DNA of 35,917 nt. Source: Lentzea tibetensis (lineage in GTDB: Bacteria > Actinomycetota > Actinomycetes > Mycobacteriales > Pseudonocardiaceae). The position numbers and the translations under genes are program-made. Shown here piece after piece: positions 14,788 through 21,654 of the stretch. Where the stretch lies: NCBI RefSeq assembly GCF_007845675.1, contig NZ_VOBR01000049.1:1-35917 (forward strand), in the 5' to 3' direction. The notes under the pieces were generated by a model. It saw only the letters and a program-made list of their open reading frames with translations, made no database searches and was not told where the DNA came from. Every line of letters starts with the position of its first letter. Position 1 is the first letter of the stretch.

Positions 14788-15006
14788 TCAACCGGGATCG
14801 CCTCGTCGCTTTCTGTGCACAACCCACGCGAAGTCGACTAGGCAAACGACGACGAGAACACCGAGCAGGATCGCGAGCCACAACAGGTCGGCGCGCGCCG
14901 CGAGCACCGCCGCGACACCGTTGAAGACGACGCCGAATCCCGCCAGCCACAACCGGAGCGTCAGCGCGCTCCGGGGCGGAGCGGGCGGCGGCAAGTAGTC
15001 CGACAC
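14788..15006 (-). CDS. small two-helix membrane protein (possibly DUF6343-like)
   Basis: The 72-residue product starts at GTG 15006, one base after the stop codon of the upstream gene, with GGGAAG as a ribosome site inside that gene; this implies translational coupling. After SDYLPPPAPPRS it has two hydrophobic helices (about 15-35 and 40-60), separated by AARAD, and ends in a basic tail HRKRRGDPG, so the C-terminus is probably cytoplasmic. The layout of a SxLxLRLxLAxFG opening, two helices and an Arg-rich end resembles DUF6343 proteins of actinomycetes, but I hold that loosely. No function is known. Confidence 0.6.
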   Translation of the reverse strand: MSDYLPPPAPPRSALTLRLWLAGFGVVFNGVAAVLAARADLLWLAILLGVLVVVCLVDFAWVVHRKRRGDPG

Positions 15007-15007
15007 G

Positions 15008-15622
15008 TCATCTGGCTTCCCGCAAACCCATCGGCTCAACCCGTCTCAGCCTGGTCGGGTCCGGCTTCGGAGGCTTCGTCACATATGGGCTGACCAGCCG
15101 CGTCAGCGCCAGGCCCGGCGCGATGAGCGGGACGATCGCGGACAGCACGGCGGCCGTGACGCAGGCCCGCAGCACGTCGCGCGGGATGACCGCGACCCGG
15201 TCGACGACGAACGCGCGCCGCCCGGTGATCGAGACGACAGCGAGCACCGCCATGAACGCGACCATGCTCAGCAACGCCCTGTGCACGGCGTGCTGGTAGC
15301 CGGCCGCCTCACCTGCCACGAGCACCGCGAACCAGCCCGACAGCGCCGGCAGTTGCGCACGCTCAGTAGTCGCGGCCCAGCTCAGACCGCCGACAGTGGC
15401 CAGCCAGATCAGGACGTCGGCGCGCTCACGCGCCCATTCGGACGCCGCGTGCAGCGGCAGTCCGGTCCAGGCGACGAGCCCGAGCGGCGTCGGCTGGTGC
15501 GGGGTCAACTGGCCGATGACCCAGGCGAGCGTCCAGATCGACAAGATCGCGGCGAGCACGAGCTGCGGGCGCGGCCTGCGCACCGCGCACAGGTAGAGGC
15601 GGAGGAGCTCCGCACGCGTCAT
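15008..15622 (-). CDS. multi-pass membrane protein of unknown function
   Basis: The 204-residue product starts at ATG 15622 (MTRAELLRLYLCAVRR); upstream in-frame codons add a segment with no membrane or family character. About five hydrophobic segments follow: LVLAAILSIWTLAWVIG, a LGLVAWTGLPLHAA stretch, VLIWLATVGGLSW, a LLSMVAFMAVLAVVS segment and a C-terminal LRACVTAAVLSAIVPLIAPG segment. The tail is basic and Pro-rich (TKPPKPDPTRLRR). It is divergent from the MarR gene at 15782 and coupled to the small membrane protein downstream. I do not recognise the family; a role as a partner of that small protein is inferred only from gene coupling. Confidence 0.65.
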   Translation of the reverse strand: MTRAELLRLYLCAVRRPRPQLVLAAILSIWTLAWVIGQLTPHQPTPLGLVAWTGLPLHAASEWARERADVLIWLATVGGLSWAATTERAQLPALSGWFAVLVAGEAAGYQHAVHRALLSMVAFMAVLAVVSITGRRAFVVDRVAVIPRDVLRACVTAAVLSAIVPLIAPGLALTRLVSPYVTKPPKPDPTRLRRVEPMGLREAR

Positions 15623-15781
15623 GGTCCCCAGATTGCCCTCACGCGCTCTGACCTGGGCGAGCATCACTCCGACGGCACCCACATCAACCACGTTCGGTGG
15701 CACCACTACTACAGCCCGTCAATGAAACGTCTCGCCAGGTTGCGACATCGGATCGTGGGATCTTTTCTAGACTTACCGCTC

Positions 15782-16210
15782 ATGAGCATCGATCGGCTTC
15801 TGCGCCTGCCCAGCTACCTGATGCTCCAGCTCGTCAAGGAAGCGCGCAGGCTCACCACCGGCGACCTGCGCGGTTCGCACCTGGCCGTGCTGGCCTGCGT
15901 CGCGGACATCGGCCCGGTCGCGCAGAAGACGATCAGCGACCGGCTGCGGATCGACGCGAGCGACCTGGTGTCGCTGCTCGACCACCTGGAGAACCGCGGC
16001 TTCGTCGGCAGGACGCGGGACGAGACGGACCGGCGGCGCTACTCCGTCGAGGTGACGTCGCACGGGCGCCGAGCGCTGGTGAAGCGGCTGGACGTCGCTG
16101 AGCAGCGGGAAGCCGAGCTGCTGGCCCCGCTGACCGACCGTGAGCGCGATGACCTAACCGCACTACTGCTGAAGGCGTATCTGCACCGCGAGGATTTGCG
16201 TGTAGATTAG
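15782..16210 (+). CDS. MarR family winged-helix regulator
   Basis: The 142-residue product has typical MarR length with ATG 15782. The winged helix-turn-helix reads SHLAVLACVADIGPVAQKTI, then SDRLRIDASDLVSLLDHLENRGFV and the wing RTRDETDRRRYSVEVTSHGRRAL. Flanking helices would form the dimer. No ribosome site precedes the ATG; instead TAGACT (15768-15773) lies 8 nt upstream, where a -10 box would give a leaderless mRNA. An upstream in-frame ATG at 15722 is possible but adds an uncharacteristic basic tail. It faces the membrane protein gene across 159 bp, so that gene is a candidate target. It ends 69 bp before the HelD gene. Confidence 0.85.
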   Translation: MSIDRLLRLPSYLMLQLVKEARRLTTGDLRGSHLAVLACVADIGPVAQKTISDRLRIDASDLVSLLDHLENRGFVGRTRDETDRRRYSVEVTSHGRRALVKRLDVAEQREAELLAPLTDRERDDLTALLLKAYLHREDLRVD

Positions 16211-16279
16211 ACAGTCTGCACACGCAAGAGAGTCAGGCGTAAAACCCTGATAGAACACCGTATCGAGAAATGAGGCACG

Positions 16280-18541
16280 TTGTCAAGCCCCTCCGTTGAC
16301 CTCCGGTCTTCCGAAATGGAACCGGAGCAGGAATACGTGGCCATGTTGTACGGCCGGCTGGACGACCTCCGCGAGCAGACTTCGAAACGCCTCGCCCAAT
16401 CCCTCCGGCAGAGCGGCGGGACGCCGCAGATGCGCTCGGAGCGCGACACCTCGGTCGCGATGTACACGGACCAATTGGCTCAGTACAGCGCGGTGGAGAA
16501 CGGCCTGGCGTTCGGCAGGCTCGATTTCCACAACGGTGAGCGCTTCTACATCGGCCGCATCGGCCTGTTCGACGAGGACAAGGAATACGAGCCGCTGCTC
16601 ATGGACTGGCGCGCCCCCGCGGCCAGGCCGTTCTACCTCGCGACCGCGGCCTCACCGGACGGCGTGCGCCGCCGCAGGCACCTCCGCACGAAGCAGCGGA
16701 AGGTCGTCGGGCTCGACGACGAGGTCTTGGACATCAACTCGGCCGAGCTCGGCCGCAACGAGGGCCTGACCGGCGAGGCGACGCTGCTCGCCGCGCTGAA
16801 CGCCACGCGCACCGGCCAGATGAGCGACATCGTCGCGACGATCCAGGCCGAGCAGGACACGATCATCCGGTCCGAGCTGAACGGTGTCGTCGTCGTGCAG
16901 GGCGGTCCCGGCACCGGCAAGACCGCGGTGGCACTGCACCGCGCGGCCTACCTCCTCTACACGCACCGCCGCCAGCTCGCGAAGCGCGGCGTGCTCGTCG
17001 TCGGCCCGAACTCGACGTTCCTGCGCTACATCAGCCAGGTCCTGCCGTCGCTCGGCGAGACCGGCGTGCTGCTGTCCACTGTGGGCGAACTGTTCCCCGG
17101 CATGAACGCGACCGGTCGCGAGCCGACCGAGGTCGCCGCGCTCAAGGGCCGCATCGAGATGGCGGACGTCGTGGCCGCCGCGGTGCGCGACCGCCAGGAG
17201 GCGCCCCCGCTCGTCGAGGTCCCGTTCGACCAGGACGTGCTGCGCCTGGACCGGCGGATGATCAGCGAGGCGCGCGGCCGTGCCCGCCGCACCCGCCGCG
17301 CGCACAACGAGGCGCGCCGCACGTTCGCGCGCGAGATCATCTCGACGCTCGCGAACCAGGTCGTCAACCGGCTCGGCAGGCACCTGCTGGACTCCGCGGA
17401 CATCGACGACATCCGCCGCGAGCTGCGCGAGAGCGAGGACGTGCAGGCGGCCATCAACAAGCTCTGGCCGATCCTGTCGCCGCAGGCGCTGCTGACCGAG
17501 CTGTACGCGAACCCGAAGCGCCTCAACCGCGCGATGTCCAAGTTCACCAGGGAAGAGCGCGCGCTGATGGAGCGTTCTCCCGACACGCCTTGGACTCCGG
17601 CCGACGTACCGCTGCTGGACGAGGCGGCCGAGCTGCTCGGCGAGGACGACGCGGACGCCAAGGCCCGCGCGGAACGCCAGCGCCGCCAGGCCGTCGAGTA
17701 CGCGCAGGGCGTGCTGGACATCCTCGACCTCGAGGACGACGCGGACCCAGAGATCCTGATGGCGACCGACCTGATGGACGCCTACCGGCTGGCCGAACGG
17801 CACGGCGTGGACCGCTACGAGACGGCCGCCGAGCGCGCCGCGGCGGACCGCACCTGGACGTTCGGGCACATCATCGTCGACGAGGCGCAGGAGCTGTCGG
17901 CGATGGCGTGGCGGACGCTGATGCGCCGCTGCCCCAGCAAGTCCATGACGGTCGTCGGCGACATCGCGCAGACCGGTGACGTCGGCGGTGCCACGTCGTG
18001 GGGCCACGTGCTGTCGCCGTACGTCATGAACCGCTGGCGCCTCACCGAGCTGACGGTCAACTACCGCACGCCCGCCGAGATCATGGAGGTCGCGGCCGAC
18101 GTGCTGGCCTCGGTCGACCCGGAGCTGGTGCCGCCGACGTCGGTCCGCGAGACCGGCGTGGCGCCGTGGGTGGCCGCGGTCTCGTCGTTCGACGAGCTGC
18201 CGTCGCTGATCAGCCGCGAGGTCGCCGAGATCGGCGACGGCAAGGTCGCGGTGATCGTTCCCGCCGCGCTGCTGTCGTCGGCCGGGCAGGCCGTGGCCGA
18301 GGCGGTGCCGGGTGCGTCGGTGGGCAACGACCTGGAGGAGGCGCAGACGGTGGTGCTGGGCGTGGCCGACGCCAAGGGGCTCGAGTTCGACTCCGTCGTG
18401 GTCGTCGACCCGGCCGGGATCCTGGCCGAGTCGCCGCGCGGCGCGTCGGACCTCTACGTCGCGCTGACGCGTGCGACGCAGCGGCTCGGCGTCGTGCACA
18501 CCGGCGACCTGCCGAACGTCCTAGCCCGCCTGAAGGCCTAG
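16280..18541 (+). CDS. helR: HelD-family RNA polymerase recycling ATPase (HelR-like)
   Basis: The 753-residue UvrD/Rep-like superfamily 1 ATPase binds RNA polymerase and strips stalled or inhibitor-bound complexes from DNA. TTG 16280, with GAGG 5 nt upstream, is used; ATG 16316 is an alternative. The N-terminal coiled coil (MEPEQEYVAMLYGRLDDL onward, about 12-60) is the arm that enters the polymerase secondary channel. Then come a HelD-specific region (GRLDFHNGERFYIGRIGL, DWRAPAARPFY), Walker A GGPGTGKT near 206 followed by ALHRAAYLLYTHR, a long charged middle insertion (about 330-500) that in this family reaches the active-site channel, Walker B HIIVDEAQELS near 530, and helicase motifs LTVNYRTP and KGLEFDSVVVVDP. 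HelR members protect against rifamycins; no rifamycin-associated element is visible in the 69 bp upstream. Confidence 0.9.
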   Translation: MSSPSVDLRSSEMEPEQEYVAMLYGRLDDLREQTSKRLAQSLRQSGGTPQMRSERDTSVAMYTDQLAQYSAVENGLAFGRLDFHNGERFYIGRIGLFDEDKEYEPLLMDWRAPAARPFYLATAASPDGVRRRRHLRTKQRKVVGLDDEVLDINSAELGRNEGLTGEATLLAALNATRTGQMSDIVATIQAEQDTIIRSELNGVVVVQGGPGTGKTAVALHRAAYLLYTHRRQLAKRGVLVVGPNSTFLRYISQVLPSLGETGVLLSTVGELFPGMNATGREPTEVAALKGRIEMADVVAAAVRDRQEAPPLVEVPFDQDVLRLDRRMISEARGRARRTRRAHNEARRTFAREIISTLANQVVNRLGRHLLDSADIDDIRRELRESEDVQAAINKLWPILSPQALLTELYANPKRLNRAMSKFTREERALMERSPDTPWTPADVPLLDEAAELLGEDDADAKARAERQRRQAVEYAQGVLDILDLEDDADPEILMATDLMDAYRLAERHGVDRYETAAERAAADRTWTFGHIIVDEAQELSAMAWRTLMRRCPSKSMTVVGDIAQTGDVGGATSWGHVLSPYVMNRWRLTELTVNYRTPAEIMEVAADVLASVDPELVPPTSVRETGVAPWVAAVSSFDELPSLISREVAEIGDGKVAVIVPAALLSSAGQAVAEAVPGASVGNDLEEAQTVVLGVADAKGLEFDSVVVVDPAGILAESPRGASDLYVALTRATQRLGVVHTGDLPNVLARLKA

Positions 18542-18862
18542 CCAGGCGGCGCCGACTCCGACGACGACGCTCACCACGGCGTTCAGCGCGGCGAACCGGT
18601 ACTCGCGGCATTCGAACAGCCGCACGGTCTCGTAGCTGAACGTGCTGTACGTGGTGAGCCCACCGCACAGACCGGTGCCGAGCAGCGGCATCCACGCGCT
18701 GCTCGCACCGGTCAGCAGGCCGAGCACGAAGCACCCGACGACGTTGACGGTGAGCGTGCCGTAGGGGAAGTCCGACTCGTGGCGCGACTGCACGAGCCGG
18801 TCGGTGAGGTAGCGCAGCGGCGCGCCGACAGCTGCGCCGATGAACACCATCAGAGCGTCCAT
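18521..18862 (-). CDS. crcB: fluoride channel subunit FluC/CrcB (second of pair)
   Basis: The 113-residue four-helix membrane protein exports fluoride as a dual-topology dimer. ATG 18862 (MDALMVFIGAAVGAPLRYL) is the start; it overlaps the end of the preceding crcB gene by 13 bp. Family marks are the GGxxGAxxRY-like opening (GAAVGAPLRYL), the Asn helix GTLTVNVVGCFVLG and the central break GLCGGLTTYSTFSYE, which forms the Na+ site and the Phe-lined pore. Two adjacent, unequal crcB genes are the Gram-positive arrangement where the two proteins may form a heterodimer. The 3' end overlaps the convergent helR gene by 21 bp. Confidence 0.93.
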   Translation of the reverse strand: MDALMVFIGAAVGAPLRYLTDRLVQSRHESDFPYGTLTVNVVGCFVLGLLTGASSAWMPLLGTGLCGGLTTYSTFSYETVRLFECREYRFAALNAVVSVVVGVGAAWLGLQAG

Positions 18863-19257
18863 CGCACCAACCTCGTGCCGGCGAACGCGGCCGCGAACGC
18901 GCAGACGGGCGTCAGCAGCAGGTACCACGAGAAGTCGACCGCGTAGGCGGAGAACGTGGTGAAGCCGCCGAGCACGCCCACGCCGAGGAACGGCCGCACC
19001 AGCGGGTGCGCCTGGTAGACGTCGACGACGAGCACCATGAGCACGCCGATCAGGAACGAGCCCAGCACGTTGATCGCGAAGATCCCGAACGCGCCGGGTA
19101 CCGCGGCCGAGAGGGCGTAGCGGGCCACTCCGCCGAGCCCGCCGCCGAGCGCGATCACCGCGAGCACGCCGCCGTGCGTGCGGGTGAGTTCGGCTCGGTG
19201 CGCCGGGACGTGCAGGTCGACGTCCGGGTCGATCGGCTCGTCAGCTGGGGTCGGCAA
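18850..19257 (-). CDS. crcB: fluoride channel subunit FluC/CrcB (first of pair)
   Basis: The 135-residue product starts at TTG 19257, a start that lies inside the end of the marR gene (17-bp overlap); a later GTG in DPDVDLHV is an alternative. An acidic N-terminal tail of about 28 residues (DEPIDPDVDLHVPAHRAEL) precedes the channel and is common in actinomycete CrcB proteins. Channel marks: GGGLGGVARYAL, GIFAINVLGSFLIG with the pore Asn, and GVLGGFTTFSAYAVD with the TTFS break. With the following gene it forms a paired, probably heterodimeric, exporter. No fluoride riboswitch can be seen, since the upstream region is the marR coding sequence; expression likely depends on the marR promoter. 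Confidence 0.92.
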   Translation of the reverse strand: MPTPADEPIDPDVDLHVPAHRAELTRTHGGVLAVIALGGGLGGVARYALSAAVPGAFGIFAINVLGSFLIGVLMVLVVDVYQAHPLVRPFLGVGVLGGFTTFSAYAVDFSWYLLLTPVCAFAAAFAGTRLVRWTL

Positions 19258-19681
19258 GGTGGTCGACGAGGCGGTCCAGCGCGGCCAGCGCGCGGACCAC
19301 GTCCGCTCGTTCGGTGTCCTCCAGCTTGCCCAGCGCGGCGCCGATGCGCTTCACGTGCTCGCGCTGCCACACGGCCAGCTGCTCGTGGCCGCGGGTGGTC
19401 ACCGAGAGGCGCGCGACGCGGCGGTCCTTCGGGTCACCGCCCCTGATCACCAGTCCGGACTCGATCAGCTGGCTGATCAGGCCGGACACCGTGTTCGGGG
19501 CGAGTCGCAGCTCGGCGGCCAGCTCGCCGACCTTCATCGGCGGCCGCTCGGCCAGCGTCTGCAGCAGCTCGACCTGCGCCATCGGCAGCGACTCCCACGG
19601 CCAGTCGGCGCGGATGCTCGTCCGCAGCGCTCGGCGCAGCCTCGTGACGACGTCGGTGAGCGTGCGGGCCTCGTCTGACAT
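19241..19681 (-). CDS. MarR family winged-helix regulator
   Basis: The 146-residue regulator has the DNA-binding core QVELLQTLAERPPMKVGELA, AELRLAPNTVSGLISQLIES and the wing GGDPKDRRVARLSVTTRG. N- and C-terminal helices (LTDVVTRLRRALR; ADVVRALAALDRLVDHLA) form the dimer. Its gene is divergent from the MFS exporter across 56 bp holding an inverted and a direct repeat, the standard layout for a regulator of drug efflux. Downstream it overlaps the first crcB gene, so the fluoride channels are probably transcribed with it. The ligand is unknown. Confidence 0.9.
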   Translation of the reverse strand: MSDEARTLTDVVTRLRRALRTSIRADWPWESLPMAQVELLQTLAERPPMKVGELAAELRLAPNTVSGLISQLIESGLVIRGGDPKDRRVARLSVTTRGHEQLAVWQREHVKRIGAALGKLEDTERADVVRALAALDRLVDHLADPS

Positions 19682-19690
19682 GCGGCAACC

Positions 19691-19735
19691 TTACTGAAAG
19701 CCGTAAATACCTCTGGGTCAGATATAATCTGGGTA
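19691..19735. promoter_or_regulatory. divergent promoter and operator of marR and MFS exporter
   Basis: The 56-bp gap holds TATAAT (19723-19728), a consensus -10 box only 9 nt before the exporter ATG, implying a leaderless or nearly leaderless mRNA. Two direct repeats TCTGGGT (19712-19718 and 19728-19734) flank the box, 16 bp apart. TTAC-N8-GTAA (19691-19706) is a dyad nearer the marR side. These are the candidate MarR binding sites. Confidence 0.55.
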
Positions 19736-19737
19736 CG

Positions 19738-20745
19738 ATGAACTGGCTGGTGATCGGCACGGTGTGCTTCGGCGCGTTCATGGGGCAGCTCGACGCGAGC
19801 ATCGTCACGCTCGCCTTCCCCGCGATCGGTGAACGCTTCGGGGCCGATGCCGCGCGCGTCGAGTGGGTGTCCCTCGCGTACCTGATCGCGCTGGTCGCGC
19901 TGCTCGCGCCGGTCGGGAGGTTCGCCGACCGGGTCGGCCGCAAGCGCGTCTACGTCGGCGGTTTCACGGTGTTCACGGCGGCGTCGCTGGCGTGCTGCCT
20001 GGCGCCGACGCTCGACGCGCTGGTGGTGGCGCGGGTGGTCCAGGCGGCCGGTGCGGCGATGTTGCAGGCCAACAGCGTCGCGTTGATCGTGACGAACGTC
20101 GCACCGGAGAAGATGCGCGCGGCACTGGGCGTGCAGGCCGGCGCGCAGGCGCTGGGGCTCGCCGCCGGGCCGCTCGCGGGCGGGTTCCTCGTCACCTCGC
20201 ACGGGTGGGCGTCGGTGTTCGCGATCAACGTGCCGGTGGGCGTGGCGGCGATCGTCGCCGGGCACTTCCTGTTGCCCGACGCGGAGTCGCGCGGTGCGCG
20301 GATCGAGCTCACGCCGTTGCGCGATCCGCTCGTGGTCGCCGGTCTCGGCGGCGTGCTGGTCGCGTACGCGGTGCTGTTCGCGCCGATGGTGGTGCTGCCG
20401 TTCACCATGCGGCAGCCGTTGACCGACGTCGGGCTCGTGGTCGCGGTGCTGCCCACCGGGTTCGCGGTGGCCGCGACGCTGCTCACCAGGGCATCGCGCC
20501 GCGCCGGGATCACTCTGTCCATTGTGGCTGGTCTGCTGTTGACCAGTCCTGTACCCGCTGTTGTTCCCCTTTTCCTGCTGGGCATCGGACTCGGCATCGT
20601 GGTCCCGGCGAGCAGCAAAGCCGTGATGGCGCGGATTCCGGCGTGCAGCGCGGGACTCGGCAGCGGACTCGTGAACATGGCTCGGGGAATGGGCACCGCG
20701 GCAGGAGTCGCGGTCGCGTCGCTGTTGGTTCACTCCTTCCAGTGA
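19738..20745 (+). CDS. compact MFS exporter (DHA2-like)
   Basis: The 335-residue membrane transporter opens with the DHA2-type MGQLDASIVTLAFPAI helix. It has motif A-like RFADRVGRKRVYVGGF between helices 2 and 3 and motif C-like LAAGPLAGGFLVTSHGWASVFAINVPVG in helix 5. It is well below the usual 450-500 residues of 14-helix DHA2 pumps: after helix 6 the sequence DAESRGARIELTPLRDP passes directly into a helix-8/9-like region, so the central extra helices and adjacent loops are missing. About ten or eleven helices remain. Since the frame is intact and typical, this looks like a genuinely short pump or an old internal deletion. The divergent MarR gene and leaderless promoter suggest inducible efflux. 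The substrate is unknown. Confidence 0.87.
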   Translation: MNWLVIGTVCFGAFMGQLDASIVTLAFPAIGERFGADAARVEWVSLAYLIALVALLAPVGRFADRVGRKRVYVGGFTVFTAASLACCLAPTLDALVVARVVQAAGAAMLQANSVALIVTNVAPEKMRAALGVQAGAQALGLAAGPLAGGFLVTSHGWASVFAINVPVGVAAIVAGHFLLPDAESRGARIELTPLRDPLVVAGLGGVLVAYAVLFAPMVVLPFTMRQPLTDVGLVVAVLPTGFAVAATLLTRASRRAGITLSIVAGLLLTSPVPAVVPLFLLGIGLGIVVPASSKAVMARIPACSAGLGSGLVNMARGMGTAAGVAVASLLVHSFQ

Positions 20746-20810
20746 GCGTGACTGGGCCGATCGGGCACATTTGCTGACGGGCCGGTGGCGCGCCTCAGTA
20801 GCCTGCTCGC

Positions 20811-21608
20811 ATGACGTTGAGCTGGGTTCCAGAAGGTGTCGACACCGGTCTGCCGAGCGCCGCGAGGTTGTACGACTACCTGCTGGGCGGCGGCCACAAC
20901 TTCGCGGCCGACCGGGCGCTCGCCGAGAAGTTCCTGAAAGCGCAACCGAACGGGCGCACCATCGCGCGGCTCAACCGGGCGTTCCTGCGGCGTGCCGTGC
21001 TGTTCCTGATGGACCAGGGCATCCGGCAGTTCCTCGACCTCGGCTCGGGCATCCCGACCGTGGGCAACGTGCATGAAATAGCGCAGAAGGCCGATCCGGA
21101 AGCCCGCGTCGTGTACGTGGACTTCGAGGACGTCGCCGTCGCGCACAGCAGGCTGATCCTCGAGGGCGACGAGCGCGCGACGATCATCCAGGAGGACATG
21201 ACCGACCCGGCCGCCGTGCTCGCGGCCGCGCAGCGCAGCGGCCTGATCGACTTCTCCCAACCCGTCGGCGTGCTCACCGTCGGCGTCTTCCACTTCGTCG
21301 CGCCGGAGAAGGACCCGGCCAGCATCGTCGCCGCCTACCGCGACGCGGTCGTTCCCGGCAGCCACCTGGCGTTCTCGCAGTTCACCCAGGATCTCCAGCC
21401 CGAGGAGATGGCGGGTGTCGTCGAGGTCATGAAGAAGAGCATGAACCCGATGTTCCCGCGCACGAAACAGGAGATCACGGCCCTGTTCGACGGCTTCGAG
21501 ATCACCGAACCCGGCATCGTCCCGCTGCCGCTGTGGCGCCCGGACTCGGAGAACGACGACGATCCGGACAAGGCGGGCATCTACGCGGCCGTGGGTCGAA
21601 AGTTGTAG
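20811..21608 (+). CDS. SAM-dependent methyltransferase, DUF574 type (Methyltransf_19)
   Basis: The 265-residue product has the hallmark opening of this actinomycete family: TGLPSAARLYDYLLGGGHNFAADRALAEKFL, followed by NRAFLRRAVLFLMDQGIRQF and the SAM-binding loop LDLGSGIPTVGNVHEIA. VVYVDFEDVAVAHSR supplies the acidic residue that binds the SAM ribose, and TIIQEDMTDP the adenine-side Asp. The family is greatly expanded in actinomycetes; the acceptor substrate is not known. ATG 20811 gives the usual N-terminus. It lies 65 bp downstream of the MFS gene and 46 bp upstream of the PAS-GGDEF-EAL gene, both on the same strand; I see no clear functional tie. Confidence 0.9.
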   Translation: MTLSWVPEGVDTGLPSAARLYDYLLGGGHNFAADRALAEKFLKAQPNGRTIARLNRAFLRRAVLFLMDQGIRQFLDLGSGIPTVGNVHEIAQKADPEARVVYVDFEDVAVAHSRLILEGDERATIIQEDMTDPAAVLAAAQRSGLIDFSQPVGVLTVGVFHFVAPEKDPASIVAAYRDAVVPGSHLAFSQFTQDLQPEEMAGVVEVMKKSMNPMFPRTKQEITALFDGFEITEPGIVPLPLWRPDSENDDDPDKAGIYAAVGRKL

Positions 21609-21654
21609 TCCGTTCCCACCTTGTTGGCCACTCGGGCCCGGTTCCGTACTCTCT

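Noticed and set aside
16211-16279. Rifamycin-associated element before helR
   Set aside because: The 69-bp gap shows no 19-bp inverted repeat of that type.
16652-18499. 615-codon minus-strand frame opposite helR
   Set aside because: Antisense shadow with Arg/His/Val-rich composition; helR motifs are complete on the plus strand.
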